Positions 1-8,671 of a stretch of DNA of 64,000 nucleotides are shown piece by piece. The notes beneath the pieces are model-generated. The model ran no database searches. It was not told the origin of the DNA and saw nothing but the letters and a program-made list of their open reading frames with translations. The DNA is from an uncultured Muribaculaceae bacterium. Its GTDB lineage: Bacteria > Bacteroidota > Bacteroidia > Bacteroidales > Muribaculaceae. Every line of letters begins with the position of its first letter. Within the stretch, counting starts at the first letter, position 1. The translations under genes and the position numbers were made by a program. The stretch covers positions 1 to 64,000 of the forward strand of contig CAJUSZ010000002.1 of the NCBI GenBank assembly GCA_910589425.1, given 5' to 3'.

Positions 1-458
1 CGGAAAATAGCGCGGATAGTCTTGAAGGCCAGATCGGTTTTCCCAAGACCGTCTCCGTGAGCCAGAAAGAATGTCTTTGAGCCAATCCGGCGTATGAGAG
101 GTCCGTCGGCTACTTCGATTCCTATCTCGTGCGGAAGATAATCGAAAAGCCAGATATCGTGATTGCCTGTCAGCCAGATTACGGATACTCCACGGTCTGT
201 GAGTTCTGCAAGCTTGCCGAAAAATCTCACGAATCCTTTTGGCACGACATATCTGTATTCGTACCAATAGTCGAGTACGTCGCCAAGCAGGTATATGGAG
301 TCGGCGTCGGCGGCCGCATGATCAAGAAAATCCACAACTCTCTTTTCCATCTCGCGCTGAGATGGAAAATAACGTGCGCCAAGATGGAGGTCGCTGATGA
401 AATAGACCTTTTTCCCGCGGGCCAGTGGCCTTGAGTCTGTCGGGATGTTTGTTGTCAA
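1..458 (-). CDS. lpxH: UDP-2,3-diacylglucosamine diphosphatase-like phosphoesterase (partial, 3' end off window)
   Basis: This gene runs off the left edge, so only about 152 N-terminal residues are visible. The reading frame shows the calcineurin-like metallophosphoesterase motifs in order: ISDLHLGA, LGDVLDYWYEY, TGNHDIW and AHGDGLG. The LGD-x3-YW arrangement is typical of LpxH-type enzymes, which cleave UDP-2,3-diacylglucosamine to lipid X in lipid A synthesis at the inner membrane face. No ATG is available before the first motif; a TTG at 456-458 lies 11 bases after the stop of the upstream gene, and an in-frame stop lies a little further upstream, so TTG is the likely start. It is probably co-transcribed with the MIP18 protein before it. 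Family assignment is firm; the exact substrate is inferred. Confidence 0.82.
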   Translation of the reverse strand, partial: MTTNIPTDSRPLARGKKVYFISDLHLGARYFPSQREMEKRVVDFLDHAAADADSIYLLGDVLDYWYEYRYVVPKGFVRFFGKLAELTDRGVSVIWLTGNHDIWLFDYLPHEIGIEVADGPLIRRIGSKTFFLAHGDGLGKTDLAFKTIRAIF

Positions 459-469
459 GAAAGCAGGTT

Positions 470-817
470 TTATAGGAATCCCAATTCAAGTTTGGCTTCT
501 TCGCTCATCATGTCCTGCGTCCATGTAGGCTCAAACACAAGTCGGAGATCCACTGCCTCAGGCCCTTCGATGCTTACAAGTTTCTGTCTTACATCCTCGA
601 GTATGAAATCTGCGGCGGGACATCCGGGTGCCGTAAGGGTCATATCCACGTGCAGCGTCTTGTCTTCCGGGTCAAAGTCGATTTTGTAGATCAGTCCGAG
701 ATCATAGACGTTGACAGGGATTTCCGGATCATATACGGTACGCAGCATTTCTATCGCTTTCTGCGTGATTTCAAGACTTGCGTCATTGGTGCGGTTGGTG
801 TCGTTGGTATTTTCCAT
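470..817 (-). CDS. MIP18/SufT-family iron-sulfur assembly protein (DUF59)
   Basis: A 115-residue protein made almost entirely of one MIP18 (DUF59) domain. The family signature DPEIPVNVYDLGLIY lies at residues 30-44 and the conserved cysteine of the TAPGCP loop is Cys66, the residue thought to bind a transient Fe-S cluster. Members such as SufT and PaaD help mature iron-sulfur proteins in the cytoplasm. The first 15 residues are rich in Asn, Asp and Thr and look disordered. No suf genes are in this window, so its client is unknown. It sits directly upstream of the LpxH-like gene on the same strand, with an 11-base gap to the TTG start. The family call is secure; a precise role in Fe-S repair is inference. 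Confidence 0.85.
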   Translation of the reverse strand: MENTNDTNRTNDASLEITQKAIEMLRTVYDPEIPVNVYDLGLIYKIDFDPEDKTLHVDMTLTAPGCPAADFILEDVRQKLVSIEGPEAVDLRLVFEPTWTQDMMSEEAKLELGFL

Positions 818-1014
818 AAACTATGAGTTGGGCATAAACCAAATGCAAAGTTAACAATTGCTTCCGGTTTAATCAAGGTTTTTCCGTGTGTATAGTAAAA
901 AATAACATCAGCTGGTGAGTGTTTACGAAAATTTTGTTAATTTTGCATCCGACAACCGCTCGGCTGACTATATGCGGCCTGGAATGTCGTTTATATTTTG
1001 GAATTATATAGCTC

Positions 1015-1632
1015 ATGAAAAATTTTAAAAGAATCCTTCTCGCGGCGATGGCTTTGACCATCTGCTTTGCAGCAGACGCCGGAATAAGATTTGGCGTGAA
1101 AGCCGGACTGAATGTCAATAACCTTCATTTCGACAATTCTGTGTTGGACGCTTCGAATCGTGCCGGGTTCACCGGCGGTGTGATGACAGAGGTGATGATT
1201 CCGGTGGTGAATATCGGTTTTGATCTGTCGCTGATGTATACGAGGATGAATTCCCGCGATGAAATCACGACGATGGACAACAATGGCGTGTTGGAAAAAG
1301 ATGAGATAAATGCGGGCAAGAACTTCATAGAGATTCCTCTCAATGTAAAGTATAAGCTTTCTCTTCCGGCAATCGAGAGTATCGTAAAGCCATACGTCTA
1401 TACAGGTCCTTCATTCGCGTTCAAACTTGACAAGAACACACTTGACTACTGGAAGAGCAAGACATGTCAGGTGGCGTGGAATGTCGGTCTCGGCGTGGAA
1501 TTGATCAAGCATCTTCAGGTTCAGGCAAGCTATGGCTTCGGCATAAACAATGTGGCGAAAAATTTCGTTGATGCCCAGAAAATCAAGGTAAAGAACAATT
1601 ATTGGACAATTACAGCTGCATGGCTGTTCTGA
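1015..1632 (+). CDS. Small outer-membrane beta-barrel protein (PorT/OMP_b-brl_2 type), copy 1
   Basis: A 205-residue secreted protein. A signal peptide with a basic start and hydrophobic core ends near Ala22-Gly23. The rest alternates aromatic and polar residues as in eight-stranded barrels (for example FDLSLMYTR, YVYTGPSFAFKL, LQVQASYGFGINN, WTITAAWLF), and ends with a C-terminal aromatic residue, as outer-membrane insertion signals do. A Bacteroidetes promoter -7 box TAATTTTGC sits at 938-946. The next gene is a clear relative with the same motif order, so the pair looks like a tandem duplication. Function is unknown; such barrels are often called PorT-family or outer-membrane beta-barrel domain proteins. 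Confidence 0.8.
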   Translation: MKNFKRILLAAMALTICFAADAGIRFGVKAGLNVNNLHFDNSVLDASNRAGFTGGVMTEVMIPVVNIGFDLSLMYTRMNSRDEITTMDNNGVLEKDEINAGKNFIEIPLNVKYKLSLPAIESIVKPYVYTGPSFAFKLDKNTLDYWKSKTCQVAWNVGLGVELIKHLQVQASYGFGINNVAKNFVDAQKIKVKNNYWTITAAWLF

Positions 1633-1652
1633 CAGACTCAGGCGACAGATCC

Positions 1653-2267
1653 ATGATTATGAAAAGAATCTTTGCGGCGATAGTTCTTGCTGTCGTCGCG
1701 TTTTCTGCTTCGGCGGAATTCAGATGGGGACCGCAGGTCGGATATGTTTATTCTGATTTCTATTGGAAACAAAAACTTGTAGACAGCAGGGGAGCGAGTG
1801 GCTTTCAGGCCGGTGCCGTAGGAGAAGTTATGATCCCTGGAGTTGGGTTCGGAATAGATTTCGGACTTTTATACAATATGCATGGAGGAAAAGTGAATTT
1901 CGGACAGCGCCCTGTGTGGTCGTCAGATGGCTATGGCGATGAACCTGTATGGCTTCATCAATTGTCTGTCCCGTTCCATGTCCGTTTCAAATATACACGC
2001 TTCGGCGGATTGGAGAGGGTGATCGCTCCGTTTGCCTATGCGGGCCCGGAATTCAACTTCACCGTCGGCCACAACGGGTGTCCCATGCTCGAATTTCCGG
2101 CTGGAAGCATCGGGATTCAGGCAGGCATAGGGGCTGAACTGATCCAGCATCTGCAGATATCATTGAGCTACACCTGGGGTGTAACATACGAGATGCGGAC
2201 ATTGAAACTTGACAACTTCAGTGCGAGATCTCAGCATTGGGGCGTCCATGCCGCATGGTTTTTCTGA
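1653..2267 (+). CDS. Small outer-membrane beta-barrel protein (PorT/OMP_b-brl_2 type), copy 2
   Basis: A 204-residue paralogue of the preceding gene. The frame stays open further upstream into the previous gene, but ATG at 1653 (or 1659) gives a proper signal peptide, MIMKRIFAAIVLAVVAFSAS, and is preferred. The shared pattern with copy 1 includes GFGIDFGLLY, FAYAGPEFNF, GIGAELIQHLQISLSY and a final WGVHAAWFF, matching an eight-stranded outer-membrane barrel with a C-terminal Phe. The start lies 20 bases after the stop of copy 1, so both are probably made from one transcript. The role is not known. Divergence between the two copies outside the strands suggests old duplication with different exposed loops. 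Confidence 0.78.
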   Translation: MIMKRIFAAIVLAVVAFSASAEFRWGPQVGYVYSDFYWKQKLVDSRGASGFQAGAVGEVMIPGVGFGIDFGLLYNMHGGKVNFGQRPVWSSDGYGDEPVWLHQLSVPFHVRFKYTRFGGLERVIAPFAYAGPEFNFTVGHNGCPMLEFPAGSIGIQAGIGAELIQHLQISLSYTWGVTYEMRTLKLDNFSARSQHWGVHAAWFF

Positions 2268-2337
2268 AAATTAGTGTTTCATAGAAGTGTCCGCGAGACT
2301 ATCATCATCTTTGCCTCCAGACTGGAAGGCAGGGTGC

Positions 2338-4806
2338 GTGTCGCTGAAATATGCCGATGTGATTCTGCCTCTTCCGTTGCAGGGTACATTCACATATTCG
2401 ATTCCAGAAGATATGGAATCCGTGATCACGCGCGGATGCCGTGTTCTCGTGCAGTTCGGGAAAAAGAAATTCTATACCGGAATAGTTGTGGACATTCACA
2501 ATAACGTTCCGGAGAATTATGAAGTAAAACCGATAGTCTCTCTTCTTGATAAAGATCCTGCGATACGTTATCCTCAATATAAATTCTGGAACTGGATAGC
2601 GGACTATTATCTTTGTTCTCCCGGCGATGTGATGAAGGCCGCCCTTCCTTCAGGACTGAAAGTGGAGAGCGAGACTTTTATATCATTGAATAAGGAATTC
2701 GACATTGACGCCGCTGATCTGTCGGAGCAGCAGGCCGTAATATTGATTGCTTTGTCCAATGTAGGCAGGATGCGTGTTTCGGAACTTGAGAAAGTGGCCG
2801 GGATCGAACGACTGGGTAGAGAGATCGAACAATTGCTCGAATCCGGGGCTGTCGAAATCAGCGAGCGCGCTGTGGAACATTACAGGCCAAGTACAGAGAC
2901 AATGGTCGAACTCTGTGCCTCCAGGGATGATGAGGATAAAAGACGGGAGTTTTTCAGACTCGTCGGTCGCTCGCCTAAACAGGAGAAACTGCTGCTTGCC
3001 TATATCGGGATGTCTGGAATGCTTCGCTCTGGTGAAGAACTTAAGGAGGTTTCGAAAAAGGCTCTTCTTGAATCGGCCGGCGTTGCATCCGGCATATTCA
3101 AGGCGCTTGTCGACAAAGGCATATTCAAGGTCTACAGAAAAAAAATAAACCGTTTCAATCCTACGGGAGTAAGGACGTCTCCGCTTGCTGAACTCTCGGG
3201 GGCGCAGCAGACCGCGCTCAAGGAGATCCACCAGAGCTTTAAGGAGCGGAATGTGGTTTTATTACACGGTGTTACAGGAAGCGGCAAGACAGAGATTTAC
3301 ACACACCTTATAGAACACGTGCTTTCGAAAGGGGATCAGGTGTTGTATCTTGTTCCGGAAATATCGCTTACCACGCAATTATCCGACAGGCTCAGGCGTG
3401 TGTTCGGAGACAGACTGCTCGTATATCATTCAAAGTTTACTGACAATGAGCGTGTTGATATCTGGCAGGCGCTGCTGACTGCTCGCAGCCCGCTTGTTGT
3501 TCTTGGCGTACGTTCATCGGTGTTTTTGCCTTTTCATCATATCGGTCTTGTGATAGTCGATGAAGAGCATGAGCCGTCGTTCAAGCAGTATGATCCGGCA
3601 CCGAGGTATAATGCGCGCGACGCGGCTATCGTCCTCGCTTCCATGCACGGTGCAAAAACGCTGCTCGGTTCGGCCACGCCGTCTGTGGAAACATATTATA
3701 AGGCGCTTTGCCATAAATACGGACTTGTGGAGCTTTCATGCAGATATGAGGGCGCGTCGCTTCCCGACGTGCGGATTATCGACATGCGCGATCAAAGAAG
3801 GCGTAAGTCTAACCGGGGAATATTGTCAGAGCCACTGATTGATTCGGTCAATGCTGCTCTTGAGGAGGGGAACCAGGCTATAATGTTTCAGAATAGGCGC
3901 GGTTTCGCGCCGATAGTCGTATGCAGGGAATGTGGATGGACTCCCAAATGTGTCAATTGTGATGTGTCGCTCATATATCATAAGAACATATCCCAGCTGA
4001 AATGCCACTATTGCGGTCATTCTGCCTATCTTCCCAATGTTTGTCCGGCTTGCGGTCAGAATTCGATAGAAGTGTTCGGCTATGGCACGGAGAGGATTGC
4101 CGAAGAGGTGCAGGAAGTGTTCCCTGCCAGCCGGGTGGCCCGCATGGATCTTGACACCACGCGCAATAAAGAGGCTTTCCAGCAGATCATAGAGGATTTC
4201 TCAATAAAGAATACCGACATACTCGTAGGCACGCAGATGGTCTCCAAGGGTCTTGATTTCGAGAAAGTCAGGGTTGTGGGGGTTCTCAACGCCGATACAA
4301 TTCTGAATTTTCCAGATTTCAGGAGCGGGGAGCGTGCGTTCAATATGCTTGAGCAGGTGGCAGGGCGTGCGGGACGCCGGAAGGAGAAGGGGGAGGTGGT
4401 GATTCAGACTACGTCGCCCGAATCCGGAATACTGGAATATGTCAAGGCACATGACTACCGGGGATATTTTGAGTCAGAGCTTGCCGACCGCAAAAGATAC
4501 AATTATCCTCCGTTCACGCGTGTTGTGAACATATATCTTAAACACAAGAACAGTGCGGTTCTTGACTCGTTGGCAGTGGATTATGCGACAAATTTACGTC
4601 GTGTTTTCGGTAAGAGGATACTGGGGCCGGAGAAGCCTTATGTGAGCAGAGTGTCAAATTATTATCTGCAATCTATAATGCTGAAGGTGGAAAGTGAGGC
4701 CTCGATGGTGAAAGTGAAAGGTTTGCTTCGTCAGATATATGTTTCAATGGCGGCTGACGCGCGACTGAAGCAGGCCGTGGTATATTATGATGTGGATCCC
4801 GTGTGA
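2338..4806 (+). CDS. priA: Primosomal replication-restart helicase PriA
   Basis: PriA binds stalled forks and reloads the replicative helicase. The start of the domain, KYADVILPLPLQGTFTYSIP, is the PriA 3'-DNA-binding domain. Walker A GVTGSGKTE lies near residue 311, the DEEH box near 406, and the zinc-binding segment with eight cysteines spans roughly 532-573. There is no ATG: GTG at 2287 and GTG at 2338 are both in frame. GTG 2338 is preferred because it has a GGAAGG sequence about nine bases upstream and gives an N-terminus (MSLKYADV) like that of other Bacteroidetes PriA proteins; length is then 822 residues. A strong hairpin terminator follows at 4817-4857. Confidence 0.95.
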   Translation: MSLKYADVILPLPLQGTFTYSIPEDMESVITRGCRVLVQFGKKKFYTGIVVDIHNNVPENYEVKPIVSLLDKDPAIRYPQYKFWNWIADYYLCSPGDVMKAALPSGLKVESETFISLNKEFDIDAADLSEQQAVILIALSNVGRMRVSELEKVAGIERLGREIEQLLESGAVEISERAVEHYRPSTETMVELCASRDDEDKRREFFRLVGRSPKQEKLLLAYIGMSGMLRSGEELKEVSKKALLESAGVASGIFKALVDKGIFKVYRKKINRFNPTGVRTSPLAELSGAQQTALKEIHQSFKERNVVLLHGVTGSGKTEIYTHLIEHVLSKGDQVLYLVPEISLTTQLSDRLRRVFGDRLLVYHSKFTDNERVDIWQALLTARSPLVVLGVRSSVFLPFHHIGLVIVDEEHEPSFKQYDPAPRYNARDAAIVLASMHGAKTLLGSATPSVETYYKALCHKYGLVELSCRYEGASLPDVRIIDMRDQRRRKSNRGILSEPLIDSVNAALEEGNQAIMFQNRRGFAPIVVCRECGWTPKCVNCDVSLIYHKNISQLKCHYCGHSAYLPNVCPACGQNSIEVFGYGTERIAEEVQEVFPASRVARMDLDTTRNKEAFQQIIEDFSIKNTDILVGTQMVSKGLDFEKVRVVGVLNADTILNFPDFRSGERAFNMLEQVAGRAGRRKEKGEVVIQTTSPESGILEYVKAHDYRGYFESELADRKRYNYPPFTRVVNIYLKHKNSAVLDSLAVDYATNLRRVFGKRILGPEKPYVSRVSNYYLQSIMLKVESEASMVKVKGLLRQIYVSMAADARLKQAVVYYDVDPV

Positions 4807-4816
4807 GACATGGCGG

Positions 4817-4857
4817 AAAAAGGAGGACTGGCCGTGCAACCACGGAGTCCCCCTTTT
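4817..4857. terminator. Bidirectional hairpin terminator between priA and the TraB/GumN gene
   Basis: The arms AAAAAGGAGGACT and AGTCCCCCTTTT pair around an inner CCGTG/CACGG stem. The A run on one side and T run on the other allow termination of both converging transcripts. Confidence 0.8.
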
Positions 4858-4878
4858 GCATGGCAAATTGCATCTTTA

Positions 4879-5760
4879 TCACTTGCGGACAGCCTCGACT
4901 GAATATCCTTTCTTGCGAAGCCCTTCGACCAGGCCTGATTCACCGGGAAGATGAAGAGCCCCGACGGCGATGAACGAGCTGCCTGTACGCATTATTTCCG
5001 GCAGTTTCGTGAGCCAGTCTGCATTCCGCTTGTCGAGAAGGGCTTCCATGAACTTCGGGTCGCTGTCGTCTTTTTCGGAAAGTTCGGTCATCTCATCGAG
5101 ATTCTGTGTAAGGTAGGCTTGGTTAAGGCGGTTGCCTGATTCTACGATTTTTGCGGGATTGTCAAGCAATTCCACGAGATCGGAGGCTTGTTTTGTCAAA
5201 GGAGTGGTAGTATATAGAAGTTTTCCCTGCATCTCAGGAGTTTCGAGTCCGATCACGTTTTTGTTATTGTTTTTTGCCTCTGTCTGGAAAAACATGTCAA
5301 GCTGTTCGTTCGGGTTATACCCGGGCATACTTTTGGAAATTATTCCTATGGAGACGATAGCTGATGCGACCATAGGGCGCATCATGGACATGGCTTCCAG
5401 TGTGATCCCCGGAGCAGGGGCATATTGGGAAAAGACTTTGGAAATTCGGTCGAAGTCGCCCGGTGCTATCAGATCGCGTAGGGTGGAGTCAGCCGGAGCC
5501 ATCATGAAAGGCTGCAAAGCGGCCGCAATAGCCATCTGCCCTTTTGTCATGTCTATTTCCCCTACCACTTGATCAACTTCGGAAAGAGCGGATTTCACAC
5601 TCGGAATGGAATCGACAACTGAATGGGGTGCGAGGTGGTGGGTGCCGAAAATGTAGGACGGCTTCTCAAGACCATTGCCGGAGACTTTGTAGAAGATCTG
5701 CGCATTGGCAGAAACTATGCTTGCAAGTGCGGCAAACAGAATGATGAATTTCTTTTTCAT
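4879..5760 (-). CDS. Secreted TraB/GumN-family protein
   Basis: A 293-residue protein with a cleavable signal peptide (cut after SANA, near residue 20). The TraB/GumN signature is clear: YIFGTHHLAP near residue 38, with GEIDM and the late motifs IGLETPEMQ and FIAVGALHLPGESGLVEGLRKKGY. In this family (Tiki-like) the paired GTHH and GALHLPG motifs form a metal-dependent protease-like site, though the activity of bacterial GumN proteins is mostly untested. It probably acts in the periplasm. A -7 box (TATCTTTGC read on the minus strand, 5818-5826) lies upstream. It converges on priA and shares the terminator with it. The family call is strong; a substrate cannot be named. Confidence 0.85.
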   Translation of the reverse strand: MKKKFIILFAALASIVSANAQIFYKVSGNGLEKPSYIFGTHHLAPHSVVDSIPSVKSALSEVDQVVGEIDMTKGQMAIAAALQPFMMAPADSTLRDLIAPGDFDRISKVFSQYAPAPGITLEAMSMMRPMVASAIVSIGIISKSMPGYNPNEQLDMFFQTEAKNNNKNVIGLETPEMQGKLLYTTTPLTKQASDLVELLDNPAKIVESGNRLNQAYLTQNLDEMTELSEKDDSDPKFMEALLDKRNADWLTKLPEIMRTGSSFIAVGALHLPGESGLVEGLRKKGYSVEAVRK

Positions 5761-5966
5761 TTTTTATTTATAGTGTTTGGATTTATGCATAGGGAAGCCT
5801 TTTACGGCAGCCTGTATGCAAAGATAGACAAATCTATTGTAAAAAGACTACAGTGATCAGAGGAAAAATTAGCGACAGAGTGTTAAAACTCCATAGAGGG
5901 ATTTGCCTTAGTGTTGCTTTCTTCGGACTCGCGGTATAGGTTTTATCCGGTTGGCTTTATTGGATA

Positions 5967-5999
5967 ATTGGCAGATTCCATGAAAATCGTTATCTTTGC
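5967..5999 (+). promoter_or_regulatory. Promoter for the PPi-phosphofructokinase gene
   Basis: The 336-base gap 5761-6095 holds two promoter signals and no gene. ATTG at 5967-5970, 20 bases, then TATCTTTGC at 5991-5999 fits the Bacteroidetes sigma consensus (TTTG-N19/20-TAnnTTTG). It leaves a leader of about 90 bases before the start codon. Confidence 0.6.
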
Positions 6000-6095
6000 G
6001 TCATGTTAGGTCGGGTCGGTTCATCCCTCATAGATATGGCTATTCCGACTCATTGCAACAGAAAAAGAGGTAAAAAATAAGGTAAAATAACAAGC

Positions 6096-7754
6096 ATGAA
6101 GAAAAGTGCATTCCAAAGAGTAAGGGCTGAGTACAAGCCCAAGCTTCCGGCCTCGCTTCAGGGTCCGGTCAAGGTAAGAATCGGAGCAGCCACTGAATCG
6201 GTGGCGGATCAGGAGAAGATAAAGGAATTATTTCCGAACACGTATGGATTGCCTGTCGTGGAATTTGAACGGGATGAGCATCCTGAGCGTCTTGAGGAAC
6301 CGTTCAACGTCGGAATAATCCTTTCAGGAGGCCAGGCCCCGGGTGGACATAATGTGGTAAGTGGTATTTTCGACGGGATAAAGTCGCTTAACCGCGAATG
6401 CCGTCTATACGGATTCCTGATGGGTCCGGCCGGATTCATAAATCATCAGTATATGGAACTCACGGCTGGATATATCCGGGAATACCGCAATACGGGCGGT
6501 TTTGACATAATCGGTTCAGGCCGGACAAAACTTGAATATCCCGATCAGTTCGATGCCGGGTTGAAAGTGCTGGAGGAATTGAATATCAAGGCACTCGTGA
6601 TTATCGGCGGCGATGACTCCAATACGAACGCGGCTGTGCTTGCAGAGTATTATAAAGCCAATGGGGCTGATATACAGGTGATAGGGGTTCCAAAGACGAT
6701 AGATGGCGATCTGAAGAATGAATGGATAGAGACATCATTCGGATTCGATACCGCATGCAAGGTCTACTCCGAGGTGATAGGCAATATCCAGCGTGATTGC
6801 AATTCGGCAAAAAAATATTACCATTTTATAAAACTCATGGGTCGCTCTGCCTCGCATATAGCACTCGAATGTGCGTTGGAGACCCAGCCCAACGTATGCA
6901 TCATATCCGAGGAGGTGCAGGCCAAGAGGATGACGCTCGACAATATCGTGAGCTATATCTGCTACGTGATTTCGGAAAGAGCCAAGCTCGGATGGAACTT
7001 TGGAACGGTTCTTGTGCCTGAGGGGCTTATAGAATTCATTCCGTCGATGAAGAAACTCATATCCGAACTGAATGATGTGCTTGTGGACTATGCCGATGAA
7101 CTCGAGGGGTTGGAGGAACTTGACAAACTCAGGGCTATACATTCTCATCTCACCGGTGCGAATGCTGAGCTTTACAAGAGTTTGCCCAAGCATATCGCTC
7201 TTCAGCTCAGTCTTGACAGAGACAGTCATGGAAATGTGCAGGTGTCGCTGATTGAGACCGAGAGCCTGATCTCGGAGATGGTGGCAAAAAGACTTGAGGA
7301 GATGGCTGAAGAGGGTGAATACAGCGGTAAGTTTGCTGCACAACATCATTTCTTCGGTTATGAAGGCCGATGTGCGGATCCGACAAATTTCGACGCGGAT
7401 TATACATATTCACTCGGTTATAACGCAGCAATGCTTATTAACGCTGGTCTGACGGGCTACATGAGTTCCGTGCGGAATCTCACCGACAAGTCGGAAAACT
7501 GGATTGCCGGCGGTATACCGATCACAATGATGATGAACATGGAGCGTCGTAACGGACAGGAGAAGCCGGTTATCAAGAAAGCGCTTGTGAACCTGAACGG
7601 CCGTCCGTATCTGAAGTTTGCATCCATGCGTGAGACAATTGCTCTCAATACGTTATATCAGTATCCGGGACCGATCCAGTATTTTGGGCCTTCTGAAATT
7701 TGCGACAGACCGTCGATGACATTGCTTCTTGAGAACGGCAAGGAGATCAAGTGA
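6096..7754 (+). CDS. pfp: Diphosphate-fructose-6-phosphate 1-phosphotransferase
   Basis: A 552-residue long-form phosphofructokinase. It makes fructose 1,6-bisphosphate using pyrophosphate, reversibly, in glycolysis. The phosphate-donor loop is GGDDSN near residue 170 rather than the GGDGT of ATP enzymes, and the substrate loop is GVPKTIDGD near residues 197-205; Asp in the first and Lys in the second are the established markers of PPi use. GGQAPGGHN near residue 78, MGRSASHIALE near 246 and a C-terminal FGYEGR complete the family pattern. The length fits the plant-beta/spirochaete-type class. It has its own promoter upstream and a 12-bp stem terminator directly after, so it is a single-gene unit. 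Confidence 0.94.
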   Translation: MKKSAFQRVRAEYKPKLPASLQGPVKVRIGAATESVADQEKIKELFPNTYGLPVVEFERDEHPERLEEPFNVGIILSGGQAPGGHNVVSGIFDGIKSLNRECRLYGFLMGPAGFINHQYMELTAGYIREYRNTGGFDIIGSGRTKLEYPDQFDAGLKVLEELNIKALVIIGGDDSNTNAAVLAEYYKANGADIQVIGVPKTIDGDLKNEWIETSFGFDTACKVYSEVIGNIQRDCNSAKKYYHFIKLMGRSASHIALECALETQPNVCIISEEVQAKRMTLDNIVSYICYVISERAKLGWNFGTVLVPEGLIEFIPSMKKLISELNDVLVDYADELEGLEELDKLRAIHSHLTGANAELYKSLPKHIALQLSLDRDSHGNVQVSLIETESLISEMVAKRLEEMAEEGEYSGKFAAQHHFFGYEGRCADPTNFDADYTYSLGYNAAMLINAGLTGYMSSVRNLTDKSENWIAGGIPITMMMNMERRNGQEKPVIKKALVNLNGRPYLKFASMRETIALNTLYQYPGPIQYFGPSEICDRPSMTLLLENGKEIK

Positions 7755-7793
7755 TTCAGGCCGCATCTCCGGAAATTGATAACTAAGGTAATT

Positions 7794-7841
7794 ATGCTCC
7801 GCAGTATGGATAACTCCCGAACCTGACTGCGGAGCATTTTG
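7794..7841 (+). terminator. Rho-independent terminator after pfp
   Basis: Perfect 12-bp stem ATGCTCCGCAGT / ACTGCGGAGCAT with a 20-base loop, followed by TTTTGTTT. Confidence 0.88.
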
Positions 7842-7858
7842 TTTAGAAATAAAAAAAT

Positions 7859-8644
7859 ATGGATGGAATCAATATAAATGCGGCTTTTGACTTAAAAGGG
7901 AAGGTGGCTGTCATAACCGGTGGGGCTGATGGGATAGGCAAGGATTGTGCTGTTGTTCTGTCTGCTTCCGGCGCATCTGTGGTGATTGCTGACCGCGATA
8001 TAGTCAAGGCTGAAGCTGTCGCAGCTGAGATCCGGGAGAATGGCGGCGATGCTGCCGCTGTGCGATGCGACATGCTTGTGGAGGAGGATCTGGATCAGCT
8101 CGTTTCAAGAACAGTGGAGCTGTATGGAAGAATAAACATACTTGTCAACAACGCCGGAGGCGGAGGAGGCGGCAAGGAATATCCTTTTGATATAGATCTT
8201 GGTTACGTCAGGAGGATATATTCACTCAATGTTTTTGCTCCGTGGCAATTGTCCAGATTGTGTGTTCCACTCATGGAAAAATCCGGTTATGGCGCGATTG
8301 TAAACATAACTTCGATGAGCAGCGTTAATGCTGATCCGGGAATGTCAATTTACGCATCGTCTAAAGCGGCGTTAAACCACATGTCTGCGAATCTGGCCTA
8401 TGATTTCGGCATGTCCGGTGTCAGAATAAACTGTGTCGGGCCAGGCGCGACCAGAACAGGAGCGCTTGAATCGGTTCTTACACCTGAGATAGAACAGACG
8501 ATGCTCAGGCACACACCGCTCAGGAGGCTTGGCGAAACGCGCGATATTGCGATGACTGTGCTGTTTCTTGTCAGTCCGGCATCGTCGTGGATAACGGGAC
8601 AGACTTTATTTGTCAATGGAGGAGGAAGACAGACATTGGATTGA
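7859..8644 (+). CDS. hdhA: Short-chain dehydrogenase resembling 7-alpha-hydroxysteroid dehydrogenase
   Basis: A 261-residue classical SDR. The cofactor loop TGGADGIGK is at 20-28, NNAGGGGGG at 97-105, and the catalytic set is Ser152, Tyr165 and Lys169. An Asp at the end of the second strand (IADRD, 43-47) favours NAD over NADP. From recall, the stretch PGATRTGALESVLTPEIEQ and the end VNGGGRQTLD closely parallel the E. coli 7-alpha-hydroxysteroid dehydrogenase HdhA, as does the glycine-rich NNAGGGG, so oxidation of the 7-alpha-hydroxyl of bile acids is a reasonable proposal for a gut bacterium. A sugar or fatty-acyl substrate cannot be excluded. The thioredoxin lipoprotein gene follows 27 bases later. 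Confidence 0.75.
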   Translation: MDGININAAFDLKGKVAVITGGADGIGKDCAVVLSASGASVVIADRDIVKAEAVAAEIRENGGDAAAVRCDMLVEEDLDQLVSRTVELYGRINILVNNAGGGGGGKEYPFDIDLGYVRRIYSLNVFAPWQLSRLCVPLMEKSGYGAIVNITSMSSVNADPGMSIYASSKAALNHMSANLAYDFGMSGVRINCVGPGATRTGALESVLTPEIEQTMLRHTPLRRLGETRDIAMTVLFLVSPASSWITGQTLFVNGGGRQTLD

Positions 8645-8671
8645 ATGACAATTTATTATTAAAAACAGTAT

